Below, piece by piece: positions 9,719 to 20,711 of a stretch of DNA of 64,000 bases (the first letter of the stretch is position 1; each line of letters starts with the position of its first letter). Below the pieces are notes generated by a model. That model was not told the DNA's origin. It was given only the letters and a program-made list of their open reading frames with translations, and did no database searches. Source of the stretch: Haliclona indistincta (lineage: Eukaryota > Porifera > Demospongiae > Haplosclerida > Chalinidae); contig OZ024785.1 in the NCBI GenBank assembly GCA_964017065.1, positions 6,078,667-6,142,666 on the forward strand, in the 5' to 3' direction. Made by a program: the position numbers and the translations under genes.

Positions 9719-11379
9719 ATGACGCGCGTATTGATTTTCTTCGTGCCAGTTCTTCTACTTGGTAATAAGATGAGCTTTGGTCTTTAGCCCATTGTAATGT
9801 TTTTTTATTGTGCAGGTTTGTTAATACTTCTACCTTCCTGCTATAACCAGGAGTTACAATGCGATCCTCACAACAGATTATGCAGAGGAGATATGATAAC
9901 TTCCACATGTAGTATAGAAGATACGGTCGTAATATGGCTCATACAAACCGCTGGACAAGGCGACTTTCAAATTGATTTCAATACGAGAAACAACATCGGA
10001 GACTCAGAGTCTGACGGAGCATTCTCAGCTAATCTGACCAAACACTATCCGCACCCAGATACAGTTAGCGAGTCTATTCTCCAGTTTACTCTCTCAGAAA
10101 AACTCAACGGAACAAAAGTTACCTGTCTTAACTTAAATAATGAGTCATTAGCTGAGAGCTGTGTAATTGCCAACACAGGTCAGTTAATAATTACATGGCC
10201 AAAAATATTTTTATTTAATTTTACAGAAATATTACCAGGACATGTTAATGATGTAATCACAGATCATACATCATGTTTAAGTACCTCAGTTTCATGGAGA
10301 GAGCCTGATATTGGATCATCTACCCTTTATGATTATTTGCTTAAGCTGGATCCTCCGACAGGAGGAATTCAAGAATACCGAGTTTCTGGAACACGATTTG
10401 AAATCTTAGATCTAGAGTATGGCATTAACTATGATCTCTCAATATCAGCCTGCAACTGTATCGCATGCGGACCAATTGTTTCTAAAAGTGTTGCAATAGA
10501 CACGACAAAAGAAGGTAGTGCACTTAATTTGTGACATTGTCCAATATTACTTAACTATTTTGTTCTAGAATTGATGCAGCACTTGATTATTGACAGCTCT
10601 TCTATCATTTACACCGTAGTAGAGGGAGATAGTGGGTATAAACTTATCTTTGAGTGGGGAGATTCATTTCCAAGTTGTGCCCTTACCTATTTAGTTGATT
10701 TTACTTATGAAAACAATACTAGAACAACATTCAACACTATCCATGCAAGCTATTCATCATCATCTTTTAAAAGAGGGAGCAAATTTAATGTCAGTGTTGC
10801 TGGAGTCAATGGTAATGTTACTGGTCCATATACTGCTGAAAGTTGCTTTAAAATAGAAGGTAAGAAAGGATTGATTTTTAGACGAGGTTTGATCATGTTA
10901 CTCCAGTACCAGGCAATGTGAATGTTACTTCAAAGACTATTACTAAACAAGGATTTGGATATTTTCTGGAGATTGTATGGGAGGTAATAAAATTCATTAT
11001 TATCTTAGCAAGAGTTCATCATTTTGTGCAGCCTCCAGTAACTTCATGCAGACGACCAGCAGTGGAAGGTTATATTATTAACTATGACTTTCAAAGCTAT
11101 GAAAGAGGAAACACAAGATTTTCAATGATTCTGCATTCAACAATAGACAGACAAGCTAACTTAAGTGTCACTATCATTGCAGTCAATGTCATTGGACAGG
11201 GAATTATTTCTACAACTGTGTCTGTACCATTTCCAAACAGTGCTATCACAGGTAAGAGGATGTGTAAAAATTAATAATCAATAAATTATAACTATCACTG
11301 TACTCTCATAGGTACACAGCCAAGTGTGTTTATTGCTATCGTCATTGGTCTACTACTGACAATACTTCTAAACATTTAA
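9719..11379 (+). CDS. SR5: Ig-FN3x3 receptor with GPI-type C-terminus
   Basis: Exons 9719-9761, 9816-10178, 10227-10514, 10569-10859, 10907-10983, 11032-11251 and 11312-11379 give 449 residues. The first ATG plus splice makes a longer hydrophobic leader than an unspliced start at 9797 would. The Ig domain keeps the family pattern (STC, VIWL, IDF, NNIGDSE, FSANLT). Three FN3-like domains follow; the third is split by a phase-0 intron after the Trp-Glu of its first half. FN3-1 has ACNCIACG, FN3-2 AGVNGNVTGP, FN3-3 AVNVIGQG. The last exon is GTQPS plus about 17 hydrophobic residues and a stop, with no basic stop-transfer, as in GPI-anchored proteins. SR9 has the same architecture. Role inferred: surface recognition without its own signalling tail. 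Confidence 0.83.
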
Positions 11380-14300
11380 AATTCTAAGAATTACATATCC
11401 TTATGAATGTATAGCTAGTATGCATTCATAGTGTTTAAAATAAATTCACTTGATTACATTTGAGTACAATTGAGTATCAAACTAATGAATATCGATTAGG
11501 ATCACCCAGGAGTGCTTGAGTTGCAGATAACAAATAACAGATGAATAGTAAAATTGTGCAATAATAATTATCGTAAACCAAAGCTTAGCTCATAATTATT
11601 ATGAGCTTGATAAGTAAAATTTTCAAACTCATAATTATTAATGTTTATAATTATTCATCATATTCATGATGATAATGAATTATAGTGTTATTATTTTAGA
11701 TAAAGTTGTTATTAATCTGTCAGTTATAGTTATAATTTGTTAACAAGAAGATTCAGCATTGTTAGTTATAGTTATTATGAATTATTGTCATAGTTAATAG
11801 CGTGCTATTAATATCAGTGAGCCATAGAAAATTGTCTTCCTAGCTGAGATAAGGTCTTGAAACAGGTCTTGATCAGTTTTATTACAGCAATACTACTAAT
11901 CACATAAAAAAGGTGCTGCAATCAATCGTGTCTCACATGATTGTTTTCGCCTCTTTAAACAACTTGACAATAACTATTTAAATTAATTAGTTATTAATTG
12001 TAAAAGTTCGATCTGATAATATTAGTTATAGTTTGTTATTGTTAACAATAATGATTTGACCTCTACAAAATTGGTTTTGTTATAGTACAACACTAAAAAT
12101 CAGTAATGTGGCAGTCACACGAATATCAATATCATACAGCTGGTTTCTTTCATGTGTTCATAATGTTTTGAAGAGAAATAAATAAATTTTAGTATTATTT
12201 TTTAGTTTAGCATTATTATCACCATAAATTGTTAGTGTTATCAATACCATTCAGACTTGAAATAATTCACGGTCATTCCTACATTATCCTATAAGTCAAT
12301 TGAAACCGATTATAGCATTCAGTCCTAATCTTTATGGTCTCAAAGATCCCACAGTAATTATAGTTGCTTTTAAGAGCTGAACAATTCAATAGGTGTGTCA
12401 TATTATGAATAATTTTATTAGTTTTATCTGGGGTGACGATTGAGTCCTGTAGTGAACTCCAATCTCTCCTATGCCCATCTAGTGCAGCGCCTGTCTGTGG
12501 CACTATAGTGGGGTAACGCAGCCTCAGTGCTGGGATCTATTTCATAATCATTTGCTTGAACATAACTATTACCTTTCCATTGCAATGTAAAAATTCTAAA
12601 TTTTAGTGTTAAATTTTTTTACAAAATTTAGAATTTTGTTGTCTATCGAAGATAGTTTGAATGTTGACAATCTGATAACCACTGTCGCCTTACGAATAGT
12701 ATAGACCTTCCTTCACTTTCATTCTCTTATCAATTATTAAAATACTGTTCTGATTTTTTAAAGCTTTGGTTTATGATATAGCAGTTCTCCCTAGTATACA
12801 GCATTGCATTCACATGTATACCACTCAATGTGTATCCTCAGGTATTAACAATTCCTTTGAAATTTATCTGTTTTATTCAAAAGCAGTAAATGGTGCAAGA
12901 TTGTAGTTGGTTGAAATACAGCAAAAAATATTTAAATATTCAGGGAAGCACAGCCACACTTAAAATTCCACACAGCATAATAATATGACGATAAAATAAT
13001 AATAAAAATTAATGATAGTTGATTTTTGAATAAAAGTCATGCAAGTCACACATACTACAATATCACACTCTCACAAAACAAGATTCACAATAAGTAATAT
13101 GCAAATGGAGTCTATTTTCTCTTCAGGTATTTACAGCCACCTTTTTTGGTGAGACAGTTATGGTACCAGCTGTCTTTCTCCTCAGGATAGCACTTCCAAC
13201 AACTACAGAAAGAGAAAAAACTATCATAATATTACAGTTACATATATGGTATCAAGTGATGCCTAAAAATAGATTTGGCCGTGTTATAAAGTATTGTCGT
13301 TATTGTCATGGATGGAGTTTGTCTTTTGATCCATGCTGGGAATACTGTACGTATTTAGATAATATCATGGAAGTGGTTGTCATTTCGTGATAATCTAGCA
13401 GTAAAAATTCTGGATCCCCATATGCACACAAAATTCACTCATTAATAATATTTTTCATAAGTAAACATGCTAGCAATCAAGTCTTCATACAACTAATAGT
13501 TGTACAAGATAATAGCTTGTAAATGATAATTGTTCTATTGTCTGGTTGTAATTCATGGCAGGAGATTGTCAAATACAAAAGTAATGCAAGCCACTCATAT
13601 GCTACAATATATAATTATAACACACCCTCACCAAGCGACATCCATGTAGTTGAGGATATGTTTATAGCCATTATGTAAGACAGTTATAGCATTAGATGCC
13701 AAAGCTATAGAAATAATGCAAGTGTACTGAGATTACGTACTAAAATGATGCCTTAATTTGAGTATTGCCCAAGAAGAGATTAAGAAAAAAACTACCCATG
13801 TCTTGTCAAGATCTGTCAAGTTGGTCTCTACACCATTGATTGTTAAACATTCCATCAACTGTGTCTGTGAGTTAACATGAACTACACTCTAGCAAGGTAT
13901 TAAGGTCTTTATCATTATAGTTATTTTGCTATATTATATTTTTGCCTTATGCATTGCATTCTTGCTTATTAAATATCAGTTTAACCAGTAACAAAAAATT
14001 AAGGTATGAGATCATTGATTAATTGTAAGTCAGTAAAACAATTTTGATAATTTTCTATGTTTAATACTTATGTCAGTCTATTGACCTTCTTGTGAGGTCA
14101 TGAGATATTTGTGAATAAACTGTCTTGTAAAGAGAACTGAGTTCTTTTTCTTTCCAATGCCGACCAATCTAGCTCTTTGAGGAAAGATCGTCTTAATTCA
14201 ATGTATAAGTGCAAGCAGCTCTGTTAGTTGTGCCAATGTGGTGAAATATTCTCTTCCTACAGTTCTCACTCCAGAAACAAGTCGAGTTCAGCCAGAAGCT

Positions 14301-14607
14301 AATTCTGGCGTTCATCCACGACAAATCTAGCTCACGCGAGTACATACTACCAAGAGTATACTCTTGATACTACTGAGTTTCAGTGACATCTGCTTCTCCT
14401 AGATGCTGCTCACAGCTTCACTGAAGGACAGATATTCTTCTGTTATACATAATACTACTCACTAATATTGCACAGATCGATTACAACAGTGTTTCTCAAG
14501 TATCGATGGACTCGTGTTACAAGTAAATTGGTGTAGGCGCCATTTTGTTTTTCAACCTACGCGGTAATCCTACGGTGTAAACAAGCTCAGTGCTTTGATA
14601 TGTAAAG
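11380..14607. other. Intergenic SR5-SR6; duplicated flank copy 2
   Basis: The region is co-linear with 379-2060 but carries an extra stretch (about 12190-13290) absent from the left copy. Part of that extra stretch, 12836-13240, is repeated at 23305-23700. It holds an exon-like minus-strand piece: read in reverse, an acceptor ending CTGTAG is followed by VVGSAILRRKTAG... to a stop, and the other copy keeps the same frame with conservative changes. I see no complete gene. Confidence 0.6.
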
Positions 14608-16076
14608 ATGTCCTTTATCATGTTTTCGGTTTTGTTCTCATGGATTATACTTGTGAGTCACGGCATAGTCTACTTGGATTGTAGTAGTGCTAGTCACTAC
14701 TGTCCGAACGAAACGTTAATCTTGACATGCAAGACTACTGGCTGCCTTTTAGAATGGAGTGCTAACACCTCTGATTTAGAAATTGATTTCGTTTGTGGCA
14801 ATCATATAGGATCTGCTGAGTCTTCAAACATATACTTTGCAAATCTAACCGGCCGAAATCAAGCAGAATATGCATTGACATCTGATCTGAGATTTAAAGC
14901 GATCTTGTCTCTCACTGGACAATCTTATTATTGTTTAGATGGTTTTGATGCCGATAGACGTTCATGTACTCTCACTCCAATGAGTAAGCTATAATCAATG
15001 TACTTACAATGTCATTTATAAAATATTATTTTTCAAGATTTTGATGGCGTCTTAGAAAACGTATCAGTCAGAGCCATTGATTATTCATGGGTAATAGAAT
15101 GGAGCCCTCAAGCAAGAGTTTCTCAATATGTTGTAAACGTCACTCCTTTCCCTCAATTGGGACCTTGTGCTACAGGACAGTGTACAACCAATAATGAAAA
15201 TATCACTATAACTGGATTGATATTTAAAACAAACTATACAGTGCGTATTCTGGCATCAGCATGTAATACAGTTTCACATGCAGTCACAACTTACATACTG
15301 ATCGAAGGAAACGGTTTGTTAAAATGTGTTACGGTGATGAATAAATGTTTTTGTATATTTTTTACATGGCAGACACAACAACTCATTCAAACATAGGAAC
15401 TAATTCTGTAGCTGAAACTACTTCAACAAGTTAGCTATAAATATTTATTTACAGCGTATATTTACTACTTTTACAGATAAAATTGGAAGTGAAGTGCATC
15501 CAGAAAAGCATAAAAGCACAACTTCTGTAGTCACAGATATTTCAACTAGTTAAGTAATAATCATTATAAATTAATACTATAATTATGACTATAATTACTA
15601 AAGGTCTAATCGAGAGAGGAGTAGAGAGTAGAAGTAGTACTATGGTTGCAGACATTTCAACAAGTTGAGCTATAACTAATCCCTGTCATGCATGTATTAT
15701 CTATCATATAGATACCATAGATTTAATTGGAAGCGGAAGTGGAAGACATCCAGAAGAGCATGATAGAGGTGATCAAAATTTCTTTTCTTCACATTTTACT
15801 GATATTTTGGCCCCAATTTTCGCAGGACTATACGTTTTAATTGCTTTCAGTGCTGCTATGGTTATTGTTATTGCACTCGTATGCCTGTTTGTTGGTGTTG
15901 GGTGTGTGATATATAGCAGAAAGAAAACTGTGAACATAACAAGTGATGCTCACATCAATGAACGTTTTGAAATGGCACAAAATCCAGTTTATGCGATACA
16001 TGACCCTATTTATGATGAATGTATTCCTACAGTCAACAATAGTGCTTATGATCAAGTTGCTTTAAAAAGAAATTAA
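14608..16076 (+). CDS. SR6: Ig-FN3 receptor with repeated stalk exons and ITIM-like tail
   Basis: Exons 14608-14983, 15038-15313, 15373-15429, 15477-15548, 15604-15663 and 15721-16076 give 398 residues. Signal peptide (MSFIMFSVLF...) and Ig domain share the first exon; the Ig keeps Cys, LEW, IDF, NHIG, FANLTG, YYCLDG. One FN3-like domain follows (NVTPFPQLGPC). Then come three small symmetric phase-1 exons ending in the same way (TTST, TDIST, ADIST), and the final exon begins NLIGSGSGRHPEEH, like exon 4, so these are exon duplications forming a Ser/Thr stalk. After a strong transmembrane helix the tail carries NPVYAI, DPIYDECI and NSAYDQV. SAYDQV fits the ITIM consensus and NPVY is an NPxY-type motif. 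The tail is the closest match in the window to that of SR4. Confidence 0.83.
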
Positions 16077-17765
16077 AACACTGATTTACTTTCACAGCTA
16101 CATATACATAATGGTAGTTTTCTTTATAACTAATTTTGTATGCGCGTCTCTGTTTTAATGTACCATTTTATTTTGTTAAATAATCAATGCACCCAATTCA
16201 CATTGAATTACATGTATATAGCTTTCTATTTAGTTGATTATGTATGTGGTTTCTATGGTAAGATTATGCCTGTTTTCTATGGTAGTAGTTATAAATATTT
16301 ATAGTAATACTGCTGTCTACATTAGTTGCATGTCCTCTTGCCGCTTTGCGGCTCGATAAGCCCTTTGTGATAGCTAGGGTAATCGACAATACCTGCCTTG
16401 CCTTCAATAAAATTGTCTGAGATGCAAGCTGTAGCCGCCATAAAGTTTGTGTATGTAATAGTCCAATTACGTAATTAATTAGATTCATAACGTAATGCTA
16501 CAATCTGATTTGGTCGCAGCTATAGTTGTGACGTGTACAACTTTTGTATACTAGTGTCCCCTGACCATATCCAGAATGGGATTGGGCAGGCCACGCCTGA
16601 CTAATTGTTATTCGCTTCGATTTTATGTGTCTACGTGTAATTAAAATGAATTCATTGAGTCATATCATGAAAATTGTCAAGGGTAATTAATAGTGAATTT
16701 ATAATCTGGAGGCAGGTTGAGGACTTCAAAGTTTGTCAAATTTCCACTTAGAGTACAATGTAGACATGTATGTTCTCTATAATTTTAAACATTTTAAATT
16801 TTGAATGATTCTTGGAATTACATCATGCTTATGAATTAACTGTTAGTATACATGTACATGATTAAATTCACTTGAGTGCCAGGATGTTAATGAATATATT
16901 GACTGAAGATCACCTTCATAACAACAGCAATATCATGTTTACTTATTCTGCTAAATGGTGTTGCCGTCACTATCACAATCGATTATTGTTTTTTGTCTCA
17001 AAATACTTGAGAGACTGTTTTTTGACAAATTTTATAGCTGTATCTGAATTTGAATTTATTAGAAAAATAGTACCCTAGGTATTAAATTTTCATATAGCCT
17101 AATAATGCCTCATATTCTATAGGTATGATTTTGCCAACAATTGCAAATTAATTTTTTGCATGAATAGAGTGCCTTTTTGGTATGTCATGTTTTATAAGCA
17201 CTTCGAAACCAGTTAATCCAGACTGCAAAATGTAGAATCGGTATAATAAAAATTATTTGCCCCAATAGATTGGTGTTTAGATTAGTAAGGTTCCGCCGCA
17301 CATTAAAAGTTAATTTGTTACAATTACCAGGAATCACATACACTTTTGAATGCAATAGCAATCATAAAGTAAACATCTTGACTGCCAGGCTAGTCATGCA
17401 TACTGACCGAAATATAACAAGAGATTGCAGATTTCATTTACGAAAATTACCAACAATTTACTACAGCATAAATTACAATTGCATGACTATTACAGAATGT
17501 GCCTGACAGAGTGAATGAAACAGCCACTGTCTGTCTATGAGATGAAAGGATGAAATAGTTTCATTGACATCGGCTTCTAATAGATACTCACAGCCACAGA
17601 AAGATAGACTTATGTGTATTAAACAATAGCATATAAAATAATGATTATAGAACACGATAATTTAATAATTTTATTCATGAGTTTGTTATTTCATATAAAT
17701 TATGTTTTGTATATGCCGTTCTTCTAAGGAAGGAACAACAATAATAATAATTATTATACTTTGAA
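16077..17765. other. Convergent intergenic SR6-SR7
   Basis: No gene is recognised in this AT-rich 1.7 kb. It lies between the 3' ends of two convergent receptor genes. Near 17701-17735 on the minus strand, a pyrimidine tract ending CCTTAG followed by AAG AAC GGC ATA could be an alternative last exon of SR7 (tail ending NGIYKT). Confidence 0.5.
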
Positions 17766-18887
17766 TTAAAATACCTTTTGTTCATACTTAATACAAATCA
17801 CAATCCCAATGATAATGCCAATGATAATACAAATGGCGATTATTAAACCTGTAATGCTGCCGGCTATAGCACCTGTGTCTAATCCACCTTGTCCTATTAA
17901 TAACAACAATCAACAAATTATTTTAAATATGCATCACTTGGTACCATTTGGTATGACCGTAGGAGAAGGATTTGGGGTTTGTAAAATAAAAGAGGACTTG
18001 TTAGAAAAAGTTTTGGAAGACGTTTGTTGAAATGAGCTCATAACAGTCGATCCTAAAAGAAGAGGGTTATATAAAATTACACCATAGAGCAGAATATTTT
18101 ACCTGGTTTTGGAAAATTGATTGTATATGTCGATTCTTTACCTTCACCAGCACAGTTGATAGCCACAACTGTAACAATATGGCTTGTGTTTAAACTTGTA
18201 ATATTAATCCATGTATTGTTCGTAATGAAAGAAGCATTGCCAGCAATAAGAGGTGGATCCATAGTTATTTTATATTCAATGGGTATAGGTGTTTGAGATG
18301 CATTCCAGGACAGAATTCCGGTATTGTTATCATACTTCAAGTTCTCCACGCGATCAGGAGCAGCTACATAACAATATAAAGTACATCACATGCAAAATAG
18401 CTATAATAGCGCTCACAATATAAAAGAATAGGACATTTATTACTGTTACTTGCATTAAATCCATCAGTGCAGGTAACAGTAGTGTTTATCGAGATGTTTT
18501 GAGTGTTATATGACAAGTTAGCTACGAAGTAGGTTGAGGAATTGACCAACAATTCTGCCTTGAAAAATGCATTTTCCAAAGTGCGATTCTCTGCATAACC
18601 AATAGAATCTCCATTATTAAAATCCATCTCAAGTGGGTCTAATAAAGGGCATTCGACTAGCAATTCAAGGAAGGGGCTCATAGTCTGGCATGTGACTTGG
18701 ACATCTTCGCCTGGACATGTACAGTAAGGTCCCCCAGCACAGTTGAAAGAAAAATTAGTTTTTATGCCTGCATAAACTTCAATAAAGCTTTATCTAAAAC
18801 TGTAATTATTCTACCTGGCAGAAAGATCATCTGCATCAACAGAAGACCAACTACGCGAACCGACAGGAACGAACAACATTTTGACAT
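17766..18887 (-). CDS. SR7: Ig-FN3 receptor, Ig lacks the Trp, short tail
   Basis: Minus-strand exons 18815-18887, 18417-18767, 18103-18363, 17945-18052 and 17766-17893 give 306 residues. Signal peptide; Ig-like domain (CQT, SPFLEL, EMDF, DSIGYAE, VTCTDG); one FN3 domain (MDPPLIAG, AINCAGEG); a Ser/Thr/Pro stalk exon; and a transmembrane helix (IAICIIIGIIIGIVICI) with a tail of only about six residues (KYEQKVF). At the position of the conserved core Trp (LEW in relatives) this gene has Leu, a TGG-to-TTG difference, so the Ig core is atypical. The end could instead be spliced to an exon near 17730 that would add a Tyr. It starts head to head with SR8, only 95 bp away. Confidence 0.78.
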
Positions 18888-18982
18888 TTTGACAACGCCC
18901 TTGTTTACGTAACTCTGACGTCACAGAGCTAGAGGTCGCCTCTGCCACTAGCTAGCTAAGCATTTACGTAACGGGGATTAAA
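18888..18982. promoter_or_regulatory. 95-bp bidirectional promoter between SR7 and SR8
   Basis: The start codons of SR7 (18887, minus) and SR8 (18983, plus) are separated by 95 bp. This stretch must therefore contain both 5' UTRs and a shared core promoter. It is less AT-rich than its surroundings and has the palindromic word GTGACGTCAGAGTTACG in reverse reading (TGACGTCA, a CRE-like 8-mer, near 18914-18921). Co-expression is inferred from the layout. Confidence 0.65.
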
Positions 18983-20307
18983 ATGTCTTTTGTCCTGTTC
19001 TTGCAGCTAGTTTCTTGCGTCGGCTTTGGTGAGGTGTATCTCATGCAACCAATACCATGTGTGCTGTGTGTTTTTGTATAGTTGGAGCCACAACGACATA
19101 CTGTGGCGAGTTCGAAGTTTTCTGCCTGGGAAAAGAAATCTTTTTCCAGTGTAATACTACTAACCCTTTTCTTGAATGGTACCTTCCTCGTTACAACTAT
19201 GAGTTAGATTTTAGTGGCAGTGACTATGTTGGCGATTATGAGATAAGGCACGGCCTTGCAGCAAATCTTACTGGAAAAAAAAAAGGAAACTTAATGTCAA
19301 CACTTGTACTCATGCTGGACCTTGAATATAACAATTCCAATGTAATCTGTGTTGATGGATTTACTGGTCAAAACCAAAAATGCACTATAGTTATAGGAGG
19401 TATGTATGCACGACATGATATGTTATCTTTGCATAATTATTTTTATTGATTTGATTTTAGGAAAAGCTGGTTATCCTAACCATGTCATTAAACATAAGCT
19501 AAATGAAACTTCTTTAGATCTATCTTGGAATCCTCCGAGTTTTACTGGTGGAGCGGGAGTTCCTGTCGACCATTATAATTTAACAGTGTCCCCACCACCC
19601 AGTATTGATCCATGCAGGACTGGATATTGTATTGTCAAAAGCACAAACATTACTTTCCATGGGTTAAAAAAATGCTCAAGTTTCGACATCACAATCACAC
19701 CAATAAACTGTAACGGACTTGGTTCACTACTAAAGCTACCAGTTATTTCTAGTAAGACATGTGTACACATTAAAATGTCTATCTACATGTACAAATGCAC
19801 ATGCAGAGGTTCCTGCCAGAGTTCTCAATCTCAGTAAAAATGAAGATGAACCAATATCACTACATTGGGCCATGCCAATGGATAATGGTGGAGAAAATAT
19901 TTCATACTATAGAGTGTGTAATACTGCAGATGGTGTGTGCTGGAAAACAGACAATCACTCATATGCTTTTGAGAACATGACCAACGGAGAATACAACTTC
20001 AGTGTTAGGGCAGTCAATTGTCATGGACCAGGAGATCCTGTCTTCATCTCAGTTACAGTGTCGAGCAATCCAGCTTCACTCATAGTATGGATTGTGACAG
20101 GTTCTGCAGCAACTGTAGGCCTTGCTGTCGTCATTGTGCTGCTAATAGTTTGTGCAGTTTTTATCTATAGGTCAGTATCTATTGTTATAGAAATAATTTT
20201 AAAAAATGCATACCAATTTTTTTTGCAGAAAACGACGTAACAATTATTCGGATATATCATTTAATAGCCTTGACAATGAGGCATTTGTTCATGTGTATGC
20301 ACTTTAA
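18983..20307 (+). CDS. SR8: Ig-FN3-FN3 receptor with tyrosine tail
   Basis: Exons 18983-19028, 19082-19399, 19461-19751, 19807-20170 and 20229-20307 give 365 residues. Signal peptide (MSFVLFLQLV), Ig domain (FQCNTT, FLEWYLP, LDF, AANLTG, VICVDG, KCTIV), FN3-1 (SPPPSIDPC, PINCNGLG), FN3-2 (AVNCHGPG), transmembrane helix and a tail of about 25 residues. The tail is split by a phase-2 intron just after the helix, the only phase-2 border in the cluster, so tails could be exchanged by splicing. It begins with four basic residues (RKRR), then NNYSDI and, at the very end, HVYAL. These tyrosines do not strictly fit the ITIM pattern (Asn and His at -2). Domain order is closest to SR2 and SR3. Confidence 0.83.
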
Positions 20308-20711
20308 ATACGTCATGCATATGCATCATGCATGGCTGATTTTGTGATTTATTCGTTTTTTTTTTATTCGGTTGCATGCAGACTCATGAAAATTCAGAGA
20401 ACCAGTACTGGCTACACTGTATGCCCTTGCATTAAAATATTTTGTCATGAACTACTTTTGCTGGACGGCTAAATAGCTCATAATAATTGCATACTAAGTA
20501 GTCTCGCGGGGCCCGACTATCCGGATTCCTGCATGCAGGCGGCGACTGAAATCCATTGCCGGGACCCCGGGAAACTACATGCAAGCTCATCAGGGCGTGG
20601 CTGTAGTGCGGCGTTGTATGCTCTGGCTAGTAGCTTGAAGTATAGAGAAGAATGCTTCTTTCAGCTGGAATTTTTCTATCGTTCGGTACGTAAGAAACGT
20701 CACTGTGCTGT
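20308..20711. other. Intergenic SR8-SR9
   Basis: No gene is seen. The second half (about 20500-20700) is richer in G+C and CpG than the rest of the cluster and probably holds the SR9 promoter and 5' UTR. Confidence 0.45.

Noticed and set aside
9797..9815. Unspliced start of SR5 at 9797
   Set aside because: The ATG lies in the intron just before a good acceptor; the upstream exon 9719-9761 gives the same exon structure as the relatives and a better signal peptide.
13160..13390. 76-codon plus-strand frame
   Set aside because: Falls within a duplicated non-coding block; the other copy does not keep this frame.
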